Source: Nemertoderma westbladi
Taxonomy: Eukaryota; Xenacoelomorpha; Nemertodermatida; Nemertodermatidae
NCBI GenBank assembly: GCA_032718475.1
Contig: JAUCBJ010003201.1
Location: 1 to 64,000, forward strand
DNA: 64,000 nt
Direction of reading: 5' to 3'
Made by a program: the position numbers and the translations under genes. Every line of letters starts with the position of its first letter. Position 1 is the first letter of the stretch. The notes below the pieces were generated by a model. That model made no database searches. It had not been told where the DNA came from and saw only the letters and a program-made list of their open reading frames with translations. Shown here one piece after another: positions 50,501-63,350 of this stretch.

Positions 50501-50640
50501 GCGGAGTGCGGAGGCGCCTATTGTTTGCGCTGCTGCGCTCAAACTCCCTGTGCCTGCGTGGCGGTAGGCGGCCATGGAGGGCGCTCGGGTTTGGGGACGG
50601 TGCCGGTCTGCGGGGGTTTGACCTCCAAGACCGGTACTGA
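47506..50640 (+). CDS. Retrotransposon reverse transcriptase with zinc knuckle and restriction-like endonuclease
   Basis: This frame is open from 47446 to TGA 50638-50640. Residues are numbered from TTG 47524 (1,038 aa). RT motifs are TACRLVAIDKxPGVRPIG-like sequence near 140-160, motif A LLVDASNAFNS (D218), motif B YTQGDPAAM (273-276 QGDP) and motif C WYADDA (531-534). A 216-residue tandem repeat lies between B and C (304-519). C-terminal to the RT is a CX2CX7HX3C knuckle (C823, C826, H834, C838). A PD-(D/E)xK-like endonuclease region follows, with RVD (890-892), SFDIAVV (D908) and KK-x-HYAAV. The enzyme would nick its target and prime reverse transcription of the element RNA. Coding capacity outside the ORF1 junction is intact, which suggests a young copy. 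The first ATG lies inside conserved sequence, so fusion to ORF1 is likely. Confidence 0.85.
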   Translation, partial: KVNPGRLYNRKILVGQNRAAVRLITERDSGGILDPNSQAEGRAPGITVREVLAEKHPPQMQVSPDAFEPCDDLPAFEDVDITGQHVLKVTRVLRGGAGPIGGDAELWSALLTRYEAYSSRLREAVAGLARRLANSVVPWGEIRALRACRLVAIDKEPGVRPIGIGEVLYRLLTNCLTAAAKMDFIVECGADQLCAGVKPGVEGAVHAMASLYEDDSTEGMLLVDASNAFNSLSRPVALWNARVYWHRCSRYLFNAYNGHAALFLQGSNVPLWSREGYTQGDPAAMLGYGCGTLPMIRRLRDIRIHECPGNPPSSLPGIPSSTLPGNLPSTLHGDSPSTVPCNSLSTLSGNSPLTLPSNPQSPLPGNPPSTLPDNPPSTLPGILPLTLSGNPPSTLSGNPPLILPGNPPSTLPGIPPLTLPGNPPSSLLGDPPSTLPDNPPSTLPGNPPSTLPGNLPSTLPGDPLSTLPGNPPSSLLGDPPSTLPDNPSLTLPGNPPSTLPGNPPSTLPGDPPSTLRGNPPSTPPGDPTPHHQRQCWYADDASSAGSLAGVLRWWEELLLSGPRIGYNPEPTKSYLVVKPAYVEQAHEMFGRSGVRIVSGHRFLGGYVGDSQGLRGFIAEKVAGWVYSIGRLAEVAEDYPQTAHTGMSRCLQAEWDFLLRVVEIDDEDLAPIREALQHSYIPALFGIPLGAVDEDLVLLPVRHGGIGIWDPLMRRCHAREASLAGTAGVVDALLSDCPLQVAEHAACLASALAESRITQDVAYKARLESALLAVPAERRRTVERTVSHKTGGWLTAQPSVVDHTDLDPEVFRDNLALRYGLTPPGLPAKCEGCGESFSTTHALNCKSGGLIIKRHNEVREVFGDLIASAFGGSCVQREVTLASGYLDRPGREVGGVRVDLLARGVWAEQRVASFDIAVVNADAPSYVNRSLDSVLQQRVRAKKVHYAAVCEDRRISFTPLVGTTDGVWCKEADILIRHLAETLVARQRGMRERGLACVLGGVRRRLLFALLRSNSLCLRGGRRPWRALGFGDGAGLRGFDLQDRY
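48433..49080 (+). repeat. 24-bp coding minisatellite, 27 copies, inside the RT domain
   Basis: Twenty-seven uninterrupted 24-bp units (648 bp) encode NPPSTLPG and variants (DPPSTLPD, NPPSSLLG, NLPSTLPG, IPPLTLPG). Every unit is exactly eight codons, so the RT frame is kept. The left units are more diverged than the right ones. A block NPPSSLLG-DPPSTLPD occurs twice in the right half, showing local duplication. Confidence 0.97.
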
Positions 50641-50801
50641 ATCCAAGTTTTAGACTTGTGTTTGGTGGAGGGATGTAAAAATTCTTACTAAATTTAATTT
50701 TGGTGGTGGTGGAAATTAAAATTAAAAATTGTATTTGACTTTTTATTAATTATAATTCACTATATATATTACATTATACTATTATATTATATTATACTAA
50801 T

Positions 50802-51470
50802 CTTTATTATTTACCATCATCCCTTTATTATTTACCATCCTTCCTTTATTATTTCCCATCCTTCCTTTATTATTAACTATACTTCCTTTATTATTTACCA
50901 TCATCCCTTTATTATTCACCATCATCCCTTTATTATTTACCATCCTTCCTTTATTATTTCCCATCCTTCCTTTATTATTAACTATCCTTCCTTTATTATT
51001 TACCATCATCCCTTTATTATTTACCATCATCCCTTTATTATTTACCAACCTCAATTTATTATTTACCAACCTCAATTTATTATTTACCATCATCCCTTTA
51101 TTATTTACCATCCTTCCTTTATTATTTACCATCATCCCTTTATTATTTACCATCATCCCTTTATTATTTACCACCCTTCCTTTATTATTTAACATCATCC
51201 ATTATTATGAACCATCCTTCCTTTATTATTTCCCATCCTCCCTTTATTATTAACCATCCTTCCTTTATTATTTACCATCCTTCCTTTATTATTTACCATC
51301 CTGCCTTTATTATTTACCATCCTTCCTTTATTATTTACCATCTTTCCTTTATTATTTACTTACCAGCATCCAGTTATTATTTACCATCATCCCTTTATTA
51401 TTTACCATCCTTCCTTTATTATTTACCATCCTTCCTTTATTATTTACCATCCTTCCTTTATTATTTACCA
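50802..51470. repeat. 21-bp satellite array, middle segment
   Basis: Continuation of the array between the retrotransposon and the solo LTR, with the same CATCATCCC and CATCCTTCC unit types. Confidence 0.95.
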
Positions 51471-52639
51471 TGTAAAAGCTTTTGTGGGATAACTGATTCG
51501 TTTGCCTTGTTAACCAGTTCCCCCCCAGGCGCTGAATACTCTAAAAAGGGATCTATAACTCGAATAGCGCAAGCTACCGGCTGATTGGCTGATTCGCTGT
51601 GCGAAGGGATCTGGGCTACGTTTGATTGTCCAACCAGCTTGGGAAAGTATCTGCCAATAGGATTTGAGTTGATTTTGATTTCGACCTATCACAGATCTAC
51701 TGAACTGAATTTTCCTATCTGTATGCTCTTTCTCTGTGTTGGGTGGAAGCCTTTGTAAATAAGGTTATTCTTATCAGTTTTCAGTGTTGTTGGTCTTTCT
51801 TTCCTAAGCCAGGAGAGAACGGCTTGGAAATATTTTGTGCCTTTCTGTTTTTAGTCGAACACTAGTAGGCTTAATTATAAGGACATATATCCGTTATCAA
51901 ACCAAACTGGCAATCCAAACGAACAATCCAAAACTTAACACACACTGAATCACTGTGCATACTTTTATATTGTTATACTGCTATTTACTGTCAGTTCTTC
52001 ATAATATGGTTGATGAATTATTATATTTGGAATAACGATAAATAACCCCGAAACCCAATATTCTTGATATACCGAAGGTAAGAGAGAAAGGTTACATATA
52101 ACGATTGTGACTTATGTTAAAGTGGTTTGAAGTGAATCTAATGTTATTTGATAGACCCTACATGAGTCAGTCCGTGTTCCTTTTATATATAACTAAAATC
52201 AGTGAAGATCGGCAGATCAGTGTGCAGTATTGTGCAGCATTGTGTGTGAGTGAGCCTGATAACGAAGCATTTCCTAAAGAATGCGCCATATATGTGAATT
52301 ATAACTAAGCCATATCGTTGTGAGTAGTTTAAGTCATAACTCTGTTTATATAGATAGAGCGCCACGTCCTAAAGGAACTGTTAATATTTCCCGAAGGTGA
52401 ATAATATTGTCAGAGATTATATAATACTGTCAGTCGAATAATACATTAGGCTTACATAGCAATAAAATTAAGCCGTCGAACCCAATCTCCCGGGTATATC
52501 CAGCGGGTGAATGATCGCGCACAGATTGGTTTCGACTAGTGTAGTGAATTAAATACTTGTCATAGACTAAAATTGATTTATTATCTAGAAGACATCCTAA
52601 TTTGGCGGGTTAAACTGCCAAAGGTCTAAAAGCGCGAAC
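51471..52639. mobile_element. Solo LTR (1,169 bp) with perfect TACCA target duplication
   Basis: The insert starts TGTAAAAGC and ends GCGCGAACA, the usual TG...CA of LTRs. The satellite bases TACCA occur directly before it (51466-51470) and after it (52640-52644), although an uninterrupted array has them once. That is a 5-bp target duplication. No gag or pol frame is present, so it is a single LTR left after recombination between two LTRs. The parent family is not identified. A frame of 64 codons at 52114-52308 is not supported as a gene. Confidence 0.8.
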
Positions 52640-55600
52640 ATACCATCATCCCTTTACTATTTGCCATCCTCGATGTATTATTCACCATCCTCCCTTTATT
52701 ATTAACCATCATTCCTTCATTATTTACCATATCATCCATTTAGTATTTACCCCCCATTTATTATTTACCATCCTTCCTTTATTATTAACCATCATCCCTT
52801 TATTATTTACCATCATCCCTTTATTATTTACCATCCTTCCTTTATTATTTACCATCCTTCCTTTATTATTTACCATCATCCCTTTATTATTTACCATCAT
52901 CCCTTTATTATTTACCATCCTTCCTTTATTATTTACCATCATCCATTATTATGAACCATCCTTCCTTTATTATTTACCATCATCCCTTTATTATTTACCA
53001 CCATCCCTTTATTATTTACCATCCTTCCTTTATTATTTCCCATCCTTCCTTTATTATTTACCACCATCCATTTATTATTTACCATCATCCCTTTATTATT
53101 AACCATCCTTCCTTTATATTAACCATCCTTCCTTTATTATTTACCAACATCCCTTTATTATTTACCATCCTTCCTTTATTATTTCCCATACTTCCTTTAT
53201 TATTAACCATCCTTCCTTTATTATTAACCATCCTCCCTTTATTATTTACCATCCTTCCTTTATTATTTACCATCTTTCCTTTATTATTTACTTACCAGCA
53301 TCCCTTTATTATTTACCATCATCCCTTTATTATTTACCATCCTTCCTTTATTATTTACCATCCTTCCTTTATTATTTACCATCCTTCCTTTATTATTTAC
53401 CATCATCCCTTTACTATTTGCCATCCTCGATGTATTATTCACCATCCTCCCTTTATTATTAACCATCATCCCTTTATTATTTACCATCATCCCTTTATTA
53501 TTTACCATCCTTCCTTTATTATTTCCCATCCTTCCTTTATTATTTACCATCCTTCCTTTATTATTTAACATCATCCATTATTATGAACCATCCTTCCTTT
53601 ATTATTTCCCATCCTTCCTTTATTATTTACCATCCTTCCTTTATTATTTCCCATCCTTCCTTTATTATTTACCATCCTTCCTTTATTATTTACCATCCTT
53701 CCTTTATTATTTAACATCATCCATTATTATGAACCATCCTTCCTTTATTATTTCCCATCCTTCCTTTATTATTTACCATCCTTCCTTTATTATTTACCAT
53801 CCTTCCTTTATTATTTACCATCATCCCTTTACTATTTGCCATCCTCGATGTATTATTCACCATCCTCCCTTTATTATTAACCATCATCCCTTTATTATTT
53901 ACCATCCTTCCTTTATTATTTAACATCATCCATTATTATGAACCATCCTTCCTTTATTATTTACCATCATCCCTTTACTATTTGCCATCCTCGATGTATT
54001 ATTCACCATCCTCCCTTTATTATTAACCATCATCCCTTTATTATTTACCATCCTTCCTTTATTATTTAACATCATCCATTATTATGAACCATCCGTCCTT
54101 TATTATTTACCATCCTTCCTTTATTATTTACCATCATCCCTTTACTATTTGCCATCCTCGATGTATTATTCACCATCCTCCCTTTATTATTAACCATCAT
54201 TCCTTCATTATTTACCATATCATCCATTTAGTATTTACCCCCCATTTATTATTTACCATCCTTCCTTTATTATTTACCATCATCCCTTTATTATTTACCA
54301 TCATCCATTTATTATTTACCATCATTCCTTTATTATTTACCATCCTTCCTTTATTATTTACCATCATCCCTTTATTATTTACCATCCTTCCTTTATTATT
54401 TACTTACCAGCATCCCTTTATTATTTACCATCATCCCTTTATTATTTACCATCCTTCCTTTATTATTTACCACCTTCCATTTATTATTTACCATCATCCC
54501 TTTATTATTTACCATCCTTCCTTTATTATTAACCATCCTTCCTTTATTATTTACCATCATCCCTTTATTATTTACCATCATCCATTTATTATTTACCATC
54601 CTTCCTTTATTATTTACCATCCTTCCTTTATTATTAACCATCCTTTCTTTATAATTACCATCATCCCTTTATTATTTGCCATCATCCCTTTATTATTCAC
54701 TATCATCCATTTATTATTTACCATCCTTCCTTTATTATTTCCCATCCTTCCTTTATTATTTCCCATCCTTCCTTTATTATTTACCATCATTCCTTTATTA
54801 TTTACTTACCAGCATCCCTTTATTATTTACCATCATCCCTTTATTATTTACCATCCTTCCTTTATTATTTACCACCATCCATTTATTATTTACCATCATC
54901 CCTTTATTATTTACCATCCTTCCTTTATTATTAACCATCCTTCCTTTATTATTTACCATCATCCCTTTATTATTTACCATCATCCATTTATTATTTACCA
55001 TCATTCCTTTATTATTTACCATCCTTCCTTTATTATTTACCACCATCCATTTATTATTTACCATCATCCCTTTATTATTTACCATCCTTCCTTTATTATT
55101 AACCATCCTTTCTTTATAATTACCATCATCCCTTTATTATTTACCATCATCCATTTATTATTTACCATCATTCCTTTATTATTTACCATCCTTCCTTTAT
55201 TATTTACCATCATCCCTTTATTATTTACCATCCTTCCTTTATTATTTACCATCATTCCTTTATTATTTACTTACCAGCATCCCTTTATTATTTACCATCA
55301 TCCCTTTATTATTTACCATCCTTCCTTTATTATTTACCACCATCCATTTATTATTTACCATCATCCCTTTATTATTTACCATCCTTCCTTTATTATTAAC
55401 CATCCTTCCTTTATTATTTACCATCATCCCTTTATTATTTACCATCATCCATTTATTATTTACCATCATTCCTTTATTATTTACCATCCTTCCTTTATTA
55501 TTTACCATCATCCCTTTATTATTTACCATCCTTCCTTTATTATTTACCATCCTTCCTTTATTATTAACCATCCTTTCTTTATAATTACCATCATCCCTTT

Positions 55601-58600
55601 ATTATTTGCCATCATCCCTTTATTATTCACTATCATCCATTTATTATTTACCATCCTTCCTTTATTATTTCCCATCCTTCCTTTATTATTTCCCATCCTT
55701 CCTTTATTATTTACCACCATCCCTTTATTATTCATATTCACCATCATCCCTTTATTATTTACCATCCGTCCTTTATTATTTACCATCATCCCTTTAATAT
55801 TTACCATCATCCGTTTATTATTTACCACCCTTCCTTTATTATTTACCATCATCCCTTTATTATTTACCATCATCTCTTTATTATTTACCATCATCCATTA
55901 TTATGAACCATCCTTCCTTTATTATTTACCAACATCCCTTTATTATTTACCATCATCCCTTTATTATTTACCATCATCCATTATTATGAACCATCCTTCC
56001 TTTATTATTTACCAACATCCCTTTATTATTTACCATCATCCCTTTATTATTTACCATCCTTCCTTTATTATTAACCATCATCCCTTTATTATTTACCATC
56101 ATCCCTTTATTATTTACCATCATCCCTTTATTATTTACCATCCTTCCTTTATTATTTACCATCATCCCTTTATTATTTACCATCATCCCTTTATTATTTA
56201 CCATCATCCCTTTATTATTTACCATCATCCATTATTATGAACCATCCTTCCTTTATTATTTACCAACATCCCTTTATTATTTACCATCATCCCTTTATTA
56301 TTTACCATCATCCATTATTATTAACCATCCTTCCTTTATTATTTACCAACATCCCTTTATTATTTACCATCATCCCTTTATTATTTACCATCCTTCCTTT
56401 ATTATTAACCATCATCCCTTTATTATTTACCATCATCCCTTTATTATTTACCATCATCCCTTTATTATTTACCATCCTTCCTTTATTATTTACCATCATC
56501 CCTTTATTATTTACCATCCTTCCTTTATTATTTACCATCATCCCTTTATTATTTACCATCATCCCTTTATTATTTACCATCCTTCCTTTATTATTAACCA
56601 TCCTTCCTTTATTATTTACCAACATCCCTTTATTATTTACCATCATCCCTTTATTATTTACCATCATCCATTATTATGAACCATCCTTCCTTTATTATTT
56701 ACCAACATCCCTTTATTATTTACCATCATCCCTTTATTATTTACCATCATCCATTATTATTAACCATCCTTCCTTTATTATTTACCAACATCCCTTTATT
56801 ATTTACCATCATCCCTTTATTATTTACCATCCTTCCTTTATTATTAACCATCATCCCTTTATTATTTACCATCCTTCCTTTATTATTAACCATCATCCCT
56901 TTATTATTTACCATCATCCCTTTATTATTTACCATCATCCCTTTATTATTTACCATCCTTCCTTTATTATTTACCAACATCCCTTTATTATTTACCATCC
57001 TTCCTTTATTATTTACCATCCTTCCTTTATTATTTACCATCCTTCCTTTATTATTTACCATCCTTCCTTTATTATTTAACATCATCCATTATTATGAACC
57101 ATCCTTCCTTTATTATTTCCCATCCTCCCTTTATTATTAACCATCATCCCTTTATTATTTACCATCCTTCCTTTATTATTAACCATCATCCCTTTATTAT
57201 TTACCATCCTTCCTTTATTATTAACCATCATCCCTTTATTATTTACCATCCTTCCTTTATTATTAACCATCATCCCTTTATTATTTACCATCATCCCTTT
57301 ATTATTTACCATCATCCCTTTATTATTTACCATCCTTCCTTTATTATTTACCAACATCCCTTTATTATTTACCATCCTTCCTTTATTATTTACCATCATT
57401 CCTTTATTATTTACCATCCTTCCTTTATTATTTACCATCATCCATTTATTATTTACCATCCTTCCTTTATTATTTACCATCTTTCCTTTATTATTTACTT
57501 ACCAGCATCCAGTTATTATTTACCATCATCCCTTTATTATTTACCATCCTTCCTTTATTATTTACCATCCTTCCTTTATTATTTACCATCCTTCCTTTAT
57601 TATTTACCATCATCCCTTTACTATTTGCCATCCTCGATGTATTATTCACCATCCTCCCTTTATTATTAACCATCATTCCTTCATTATTTACCATATCATC
57701 CATTTAGTATTTACCCCCCATTTATTATTTACCATCCTTCCTTTATTATTAACCATCATCCCTTTATTATTTACCATCATCCCTTTATTATTTACCATCC
57801 TTCCTTTATTATTTACCATCCTTCCTTTATTATTTACCATCATCCCTTTATTATTTACCATCATCCCTTTATTATTTACCATCATCCATTTATTATTTAC
57901 CATCCTTCCTTTATTATTTACCATCATCCCTTTATTATTTACCATCCTTCCTTTATTATTTACCATCATCCCTTTATTATTTACCATCATCCCTTTATTA
58001 TTTACCATCCTTCCTTTATTATTTAACATCATCCATTATTATGAACCATCCTTCCTTTATTATTTCCCATCCTTCCTTTATTATTAACCACCATCCCTTT
58101 ATTATTTACCATCATCCCTTTATTATTTACCATCCTTCCTTTATTATTTAACATCATCCATTATTATGAACCATCCTTCCTTTATTATTTCCCATCCTTC
58201 CTTTATTATTAACCATCCTTCCTTTATTATTTACCATCATCCCTTTATTATTTACCATCATCCCTTTATTATTAACCATCCTTCCTTTATTATTAACCAT
58301 CCTTCCTTTATTATTTACCAACATCCCTTTATTATTTACCATCCTTCCTTTATTATTTCCCATCCTTCCTTTATTATTAACCATCCTTCCTTTATTATTA
58401 ACCATCCTCCCTTTATTATTTACCATCCTTCCTTTATTATTTACCATCTTTCCTTTATTATTTACCATCCTCCCTTTATTATTTACCACCATCCATTTAT
58501 TATTTACCATCATCCCTTTATTATTAACCATCCTTCCTTTATTATTAACCATCCTTCCTTTATTATTTACCAACATCCCTTTATTATTTACCATCCTTCC

Positions 58601-59058
58601 TTTATTATTTCCCATCCTTCCTTTATTATTAACCATCCTTCCTTTATTATTAACCATCCTCCCTTTATTATTTACCATCCTTCCTTTATTATTTACCATC
58701 TTTCCTTTATTATTTACTTACCAGCATCCCTTTATTATTTACCATCATCCCTTTATTATTTACCATCCTTCCTTTATTATTTACCATCCTTCCTTTATTA
58801 TTTACCATCCTTCCTTTATTATTTACCATCCTTCCTTTATTATTTACCATCCTTCCTTTATTATTTACCATCATCCCTTTATTATTTACCATCATCCCTT
58901 TATTATTTACCATCCTTCCTTTATTATTTAACATCATCCATTATTATGAACCATCCTTCCTTTATTATTTCCCATCCTTCCTTTATTATTAACCACCATC
59001 CCTTTATTATTTACCATCATCCCTTTATTATTTACCATCCTTCCTTTATTATTTAACA

Positions 59059-60755
59059 TCATCCATTATTATGAACCATCCTTCCTTTATTATTTCCCAT
59101 CCTTCCTTTATTATTAACCATCCTTCCTTTATTATTTACCATCATCCCTTTATGATTAACCATCCTCCCTTTATTATTAACCACCATCCCTTTATTATTT
59201 ACCATCATCCCTTTATTATTTACCATCCTTCCTTTATTATTTAACATCATCCATTATTATGAACCATCCTTCCTTTATTATTTCCCATCCTTCCTTTATT
59301 ATTAACCACCATCCCTTTATTATTTACCATCATCCCTTTATGATTAACCATCCTCCCTTTATTATTAACCACCATCCCTTTATTATTTACCATCATCCCT
59401 TTATTATTTACCATCCTTCCTTTATTATTTAACATCATCCATTATTATGAACCATCCTTCCTTTATTATTTCCCATCCTTCCTTTATTATTTCCCATCCT
59501 TCCTTTATTATTAACCATCCTTCCTTTATTATTTACCATCATCCCTTTATGATTAACCATCCTCCCTTTATTATTAACCACCATCCCTTTATTATTTACC
59601 ATCATCCCTTTATTATTTACCATCCTTCCTTTATTATTTAACATCATCCATTATTATGAACCATCCTTCCTTTATTATTTCCCATCCTTCCTTTATTATT
59701 TAACATCATCCCTTTATTATTTACCATCCTTCCTTTATTATTAACCACCATCCCTTTATTATTTACCATCATCCCTTTATTATTTACCATCCTCCCTTTA
59801 TTATTAACCACCATCCCTTTATTATTTACCATCATCCCTTTATTATTTACCATCCTTCCTTTATTATTTAACATCATCCATTATTATGAACCATCCTTCC
59901 TTTATTATTTCCCATCCTTCCTTTATTATTTCCCATCCTTCCTTTATTATTAACCATCCTTCCTTTATTATTTACCATCATCCCTTTATGATTAACCATC
60001 CTCCCTTTATTATTAACCACCATCCCTTTATTATTTACCATCATCCCTTTATTATTTACCATCCTTCCTTTATTATTTAACATCATCCATTATTATGAAC
60101 CATCCTTCCTTTATTATTTCCCATCCTTCCTTTATTATTTACCATCATCCCTTTATTATTTACCATCCTTCCTTTATTATTTCCCATCCTTCCTTTATTA
60201 TGAACCATCCTTCCTTTATTATTTCCCATCCTTCCTTTATTATTAACCATCCTTCCTTTATTATTTACCATCATCCCTTTATGATTAACCATCCTCCCTT
60301 TATTATTAACCACCATCCCTTTATTATTTACCATCATCCCTTTATTATTTACCATCCTTCCTTTATTATTTAACATCATCCATTATTATGAACCATCCTT
60401 CCTTTATTATTTCCCATCCTTCCTTTATTATTAACCATCCTTCCTTTATTATTTACCATCATCCCTTTATGATTAACCATCCTCCCTTTATTATTAACCA
60501 CCATCCCTTTATTATTTACCATCATCCCTTTATTATTTACCATCCTTCCTTTATTATTTAACATCATCCATTATTATGAACCATCCTTCCTTTATTATTT
60601 CCCATCCTTCCTTTATTATTAACCATCCTTCCTTTATTATTTACCATCATCCCTTTATGATTAACCATCCTCCCTTTATTATTAACCACCATCCCTTTAT
60701 TATTTACCATCCTTCCTTTATTATTTCCCATCCTTCCTTTATTATTTAACATCAT
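59059..60755. repeat. Higher-order repeat of about 188 bp inside the 21-bp array
   Basis: The marker TTTAACATCATCCATTATTA (then TGAACC) recurs at spacings of 188, 188, 209, 230, 209, 293, 188 and 188 bp. 188 is eight 21-bp units plus one 20-bp unit; the longer periods add whole 21-bp units. A second marker, CCCTTTATGATTAACC, keeps its place in most blocks. Confidence 0.85.
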
Positions 60756-61181
60756 CCATTATTATGAACCATCCTTCCTTTATTATTTCCCATCCTTCCT
60801 TTATTATTTACCATCATCCCTTTATGATTAACCATCCTCCCTTTATTATTCACTATCATCCCTTTATTATTTACCATCATCCCTTTATTATTTACCATCC
60901 TTCCTTTATTATTTACCATCATCCCTTTATGATTAACCATCCTCCCTTTATTATTTACCACCATCCATTTATTATTTACCATCATCCCTTTATTATTAAC
61001 CATCCTTCCTTTATTATTAACCATCCTTCCTTTATTATTTACCAACATCCCTTTATTATTTACCATCCTTCCTTTATTATTTCCCATCCTTCCTTTATTA
61101 TTAACCATCCTTCCTTTATTATTAACCATCCTCCCTTTATTATTTACCATCCTTCCTTTATTATTTACCATCTTTCCTTTA

Positions 61182-62195
61182 TTATTTACTTACCAGCATC
61201 CCTTTATTATTTACCATCATCCCTTTATTATTTACCATCCTTCCTTTATTATTTACCATCCTTCCTTTATTATTTACCATCCTTCCTTTATTATTTACCA
61301 TCATCCCTTTACTATTTGCCATCCTCGATGTATTATTCACCATCCTCCCTTTATTATTAACCATCATCCCTTTATTATTTACCATCCTTCCTTTATTATT
61401 TAACATCATCCATTATTATGAACCATCCTTCCTTTATTATTTCCCATCCTTCCTTTATTATTAACCATCCTTCCTTTATTATTTACCACCATCCATTTAT
61501 TATTTACCATCATCCCTTTATTATTAACCATCCTTCCTTTATTATTTACCAACATCCCTTTATTATTTACCATCCTTCCTTTATTATTTCCCATCCTTCC
61601 TTTATTATTAACCATCCTTCCTTTATTATTAACCATCCTCCCTTTATTATTTACCATCCTTCCTTTATTATTTACCATCTTTCCTTTATTATTTACTTAC
61701 CAGCATCCCTTTATTATTTACCATCATCCCTTTATTATTTACCATCCTTCCTTTATTATTTACCATCCTTCCTTTATTATTTACCATCCTTCCTTTATTA
61801 TTTACCATCATCCCTTTACTATTTGCCATCCTCGATGTATTATTCACCATCCTCCCTTTATTATTAACCATCATCCCTTTATTATTTACCATCCTTCCTT
61901 TATTATTTAACATCATCCATTATTATGAACCATCCTTCCTTTATTATTTCCCATCCTTCCTTTATTATTAACCATCCTTCCTTTATTATTTACCACCATC
62001 CATTTATTATTTACCATCATCCCTTTATTATTTACCATCCTTCCTTTATTATTAACCATCCTTCCTTTATTATTTACCATCATCCCTTTATTATTTACCA
62101 TCATCCATTTATTATTTACCATCATTCCTTTATTATTTACCATCCTTCCTTTATTATTTACCATCATCCCTTTATTATTTACCATCCTTCCTTTA
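61182..62195. repeat. Duplicated block of 507 bp inside the 21-bp array
   Basis: The block beginning TTACTTACCAGCATCC at 61189 recurs at 61696, and the TTATTATGAACC marker at 61409 recurs at 61916, both 507 bp apart. The blocks share the CTATTTGCCATCCTCGATG variant. Confidence 0.75.
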
Positions 62196-63350
62196 TTATT
62201 TCCCATCCTTCCTTTATTATTAACCATCCTTTCTTTATTATTTACCATCATCCCTTTATTATTTACCATCATCCCTTTATTATTCACTATCATCCATTTA
62301 TTATTTACCATCCTTCCTTTATTATTTCCCATCCTTCCTTTATTATTTCCCATCCTTCCTTTATTATTTACCACCATCCCTTTATTATTCATATTCACCA
62401 TCATCCCTTTATTATTTACCATCCTTCCTTTATTATTTCCCATCCTTCCTTTATTATTTAGCATCATCCCTTTATTATTTACCATCCGTCCTTTATTATT
62501 TAGCATCCTTCCTTTATTATTAACCATCATCAATTTAATATTTCCCCCCCATTTATTATTTACCATCATCCATTTATAATTTACCATCGTCCATTTATTA
62601 TTTACCATCATCTCTTTATTATTTACCATGATCCCTTTATTATTTACCATCCTTCCTTTATTATTTACCATCCTTCCTTTATTATTTACCATCCTTCCTT
62701 TATTATTTACCATCCTCCATTTATAATTTACTATCCTCCATTTATTATTTACCATCATCCCTTTATTATTTACCATGATCCCTTTATTATTTACCACCCT
62801 TCCTTTATTATTTACCATCCTTCCTTTATTATTTACCATCCTTCCTTTATTATTTACCATCCTCCATTTATAATTTACTATCCTCCATTTATTATTTACC
62901 AGCATCCCTTTATTATTTACCATCATCCCTTTATTATTCACCATCCTTCCTTTATTATTTACCATCATCCATTTATTATTTAACCCCTTTTATTATTTAC
63001 CATCCTCCATTTATTATTTACCATATCATCCATTTAGTATTTACCCCCCATTTATTATTTACCATCCTCCATGTACTATTCACCATCCTCCCTTTATTAT
63101 TAACCACCCTTCCTTCATTATTTACCATCATTCCTTTATTATTTACCATCCTTCCTTTATTATTTACCATCATCCCTTTATTATTTACCATCCTTCATTT
63201 ATTATTTACCATCCTTCCTTTATTATTTATCATCATCCATTTATTATTTACCCCCCGTTTATTATTTACCATCCTCCATTTATAATTTACCATCCTCCTT
63301 TCCCATTTATTATTTACCATCCTCCATTTATTATTAACCTTCCTCCTTTT

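Larger units (their letters stand above)
46601..50801 (+). mobile_element. Retrotransposon (RT plus restriction-like endonuclease) inserted in the 21-bp satellite
   Basis: About 4.2 kb of GC-richer sequence is embedded in the array. On the left the array stops at TTTACCAT (46600); on the right it restarts with TTTATTATTTACCAT (50803). The element has a short 5' region, ORF1, an RT-endonuclease frame and a roughly 160-bp AT-rich 3' tail ending in TATATTATACTAATC. There are no terminal repeats, so it is of non-LTR type. The phase of the satellite across the insertion is consistent with a 15-bp target duplication (TTTATTATTTACCAT on both sides) or a loss of about 6 bp. It resembles an RT family I recall as widespread in cnidarians, fish and other animals (motifs VDASNAFNSL, TQGDP, WYADDA); the clade name is uncertain (R2/NeSL/Utopia-like). 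Confidence 0.85.
52640..63350. repeat. 21-bp satellite array, main segment (10.7 kb)
   Basis: About 500 units of TTTATTATTTACCATC plus CTTCC or ATCCC. The + strand is almost free of G; exceptions sit in marker variants such as CTATTTGCCATCCTCGATG, TTACTTACCAGCATCC and ATTATTATGAACC. Long forward and reverse frames here (up to 718 codons) are only the seven-codon periodicity. The right edge degrades after about 62900 (CCTCCATT, CCCCCC variants) and ends near 63350. Confidence 0.96.

Noticed and set aside
54084-56240. 718-codon forward frame of IIYHPSF-type repeats
   Set aside because: Seven-codon periodicity of the 21-bp satellite, open on the opposite strand too; not a protein.
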